NCBI GenBank assembly: GCA_900128585.1
Contig: LT642206.1
Location: forward strand, 14,506 to 34,057
From: Stramenopiles sp. TOSAG23-3
Taxonomy: Eukaryota > Sar
Length of the DNA stretch: 19,552 bases
Direction of reading: 5' to 3'
The first letter of the stretch is position 1. Each line of letters begins with the position of its first letter. This document shows, piece by piece, positions 18,442 to 19,552 of this stretch. Under the pieces are notes generated by a model. That model was not told where the DNA came from, ran no database searches, and was given only the letters and a program-made list of their open reading frames with translations. Position numbers and translations under genes: made by a program.

Positions 18442-18999
18442 TTACCCGATTTTCCATATGCCATTAACATCGAAGGATCCACATGCAGCATGATTCCCAT
18501 TCTTTTTGACACATAAAACAGCTGTAGTTTCATCCCTTAGCTTTTTAACTTGGCATTCCATATTCGCATACGTACAAACACTTTTGTCGCTACTACATTC
18601 TTCTGGTTCTTCAGAGCTCAAGCTTGACATGTTGGTGTACGAGTTAGGAAGCGAAAGTAGTCCAGAAATGTCCTCAAAGTACTTGCGAGGTACATTGCCA
18701 GCAATGCTTGTTCCGTGTAAATGCAGGCATTCGATTGCGGATAAATTTGCCATGGGTAAGGTCCCATTGATGCCAGGGTTATCCGACAAGTCCAGAACTT
18801 TCAGGTTGGGGTTAGAGAATAACCCTGCCGGAACAGTACCTGACAATGCGTTTTCCCTCAAATCCATAGTCTGAAGGATATCACTTCTCCACGATGGCAC
18901 AGGACCAGCCAAATTCGACCGATAAAGTTTCAATGTTCTTAGCCGAGGAAATAAGTCAAACTTGAATCGATTGATTGGGCTTCGGTGTGTACAAAGTTC
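18442..18999 (-). CDS. Plant-type LRR protein, 3' exon or 5'-truncated remnant (185 aa visible)
   Basis: The frame lacks a usable ATG at its beginning; it opens immediately after a TAG at 19000-19002. On the minus strand the bases just before the exon read ctttttatgtag, a good 3' splice site, so this is probably the last exon. The visible part starts ELCTHRSP and contains three to four plant-type leucine-rich repeats: LRTLKLYRSNLAGPVPSW, then MDLRENALSGTVP, then LKVLDLSDNPGINGTLP, then LHLHGTSIAGNVP. After the repeats come five cysteines in about 45 residues (EC, VC, EC, LC, AC), a typical C-terminal cap of secreted LRR proteins, and a TAA stop. No upstream exon could be found between 19003 and 19552, so the 5' part lies outside the window or is lost. 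No kinase domain or membrane span is present. A cell-surface or secreted recognition role is inferred. Confidence 0.65.
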   Translation of the reverse strand, partial: ELCTHRSPINRFKFDLFPRLRTLKLYRSNLAGPVPSWRSDILQTMDLRENALSGTVPAGLFSNPNLKVLDLSDNPGINGTLPMANLSAIECLHLHGTSIAGNVPRKYFEDISGLLSLPNSYTNMSSLSSEEPEECSSDKSVCTYANMECQVKKLRDETTAVLCVKKNGNHAACGSFDVNGIWKIG

Positions 19000-19188
19000 C
19001 TACATAAAAAGACGCAATTCAAAATATTTTATCTTCTTGAAACCCAATGAGAAGGTGTATAATGTAGAAACATCTTTTAATCTTTTTTTACTTCGTTGTT
19101 AATGTGAGAGAATCTTATATCGCTTAAATATTATTTAACTGTATTATTGTTATTTTATATATATTAAATTCGTTATTATTTATTAGTA

Positions 19189-19300
19189 GAAAAAAAAAGA
19201 GAATGAACAACGCCGCACGCACACGAAGAAGAAGGAAGAAGAAGGAAGAAGAAGAAAGAAAAATGGTGGGGGTGGAGAAAAAAGAAGAAGACGAAAATAT
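19189..19300. repeat. Purine-rich tract of GAA/GGAA units
   Basis: The plus strand is mainly purine: AAAAAAAAGAGAA, then, after a short mixed stretch, GAAGAAGAAGG units and GGTGGGGGTGGAG, then AAGAAGAAGA. It resembles the purine tracts at 631-817 and 7340-7395 but is less regular. Confidence 0.65.
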
Positions 19301-19448
19301 CGAATCTATATACTAGACTATATAATGTAGTATAATTTAAAATAATTGGCTGTTGTTATTTTTAGCGTCCTCATACCCTATAACCTAATCCTAAATTGGT
19401 TCTGTAGTTTATTATCCAAGTGATTCATGTCATGTCGCATTTTAAAAT

Positions 19449-19552
19449 TATTTTGGAAACCAACCCAATAATAATATGCCTATGTAATATATATCCCTAT
19501 CAAAACACATTATTAGAATACAAAACGAATAAAAGGGTTGGTTTCCAAAATA
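19449..19552. repeat. Perfect 18-bp inverted repeat, 68-bp spacer
   Basis: The sequence tattttggaaaccaaccc (19449-19466) and its exact reverse complement gggttggtttccaaaata (19535-19552) enclose 68 bp of AT-rich sequence. The right arm ends at the last base of the window, so the repeat could be longer. It could be the ends of a tiny MITE-like element or a stem-loop of unknown role. Confidence 0.8.

Larger units (their letters stand above)
19003..19552. other. AT-rich region upstream of the LRR exon, no gene
   Basis: This AT-rich stretch contains a purine tract (about 19189-19300, GAA/GGA units) and a perfect 18-bp inverted repeat near the window end. It would be intron or promoter of the LRR gene. 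No LRR-like sequence or good GT donor consensus was found on the minus strand. Confidence 0.5.

Noticed and set aside
1-19552. tRNA, rRNA, CRISPR or transposase
   Set aside because: No tRNA A/B-box pair, no rRNA-like stretch, no regularly spaced direct repeats with unique spacers and no transposase or reverse transcriptase frame were found by eye.

Overview
The window looks like nuclear DNA from a small, intron-poor unicellular eukaryote, probably an alga or another protist; the exact lineage cannot be fixed from the sequence. The reasons are long uninterrupted genes (up to about 4 kb), a RAD51-paralogue DNA repair gene, a secreted Kelch plus Cys-rich plus multi-membrane-span receptor of a type known from algae and other protists, a giant centrosomin-like coiled-coil protein, plant-type leucine-rich repeats, and A or G at position -3 of most start codons. 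Genes are clearly richer in G+C than the very AT-rich spacers, which carry long purine/pyrimidine microsatellites.

Layout: (1) 1-1475, AT-rich spacer with a compound GAAA/CAAA microsatellite. (2) 1476-2732 (+), an unrecognised Ala-rich protein. (3) 2997-7010 (-), Kelch/GCC2-GCC3/multi-span membrane protein. (4) 7648-8895 (+), PLP-dependent fold-type-I aminotransferase. (5) 9248-14421 (-), a ~1700-residue coiled-coil protein in two reading frames, joined either by an 86-nt intron or by a one-base indel. (6) 15558-16580 (+), XRCC3-like recombinase paralogue. (7) 16734-17873 (-), a basic protein with a weak EF-hand-like helical core. (8) 18442-18999 (-), the 3' exon or 5'-truncated remnant of a plant-type LRR protein.

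Strands run + - + - + - -. Convergent gaps are short (264, 352 and 153 bp). Divergent gaps are long (637 and 1136 bp) and hold the promoters and most simple-sequence tracts. No operon-like logic is visible: repair, metabolism, surface sensing and cytoskeleton sit side by side. The most unusual content is inside the coiled-coil gene: 51-residue tandem repeats, a recurring 11-residue histidine register, C-terminal Phe-x-x-Trp (Sfi1-like) motifs, and the unresolved frame switch. No mobile element with a transposase, CRISPR array, rRNA or tRNA was seen.
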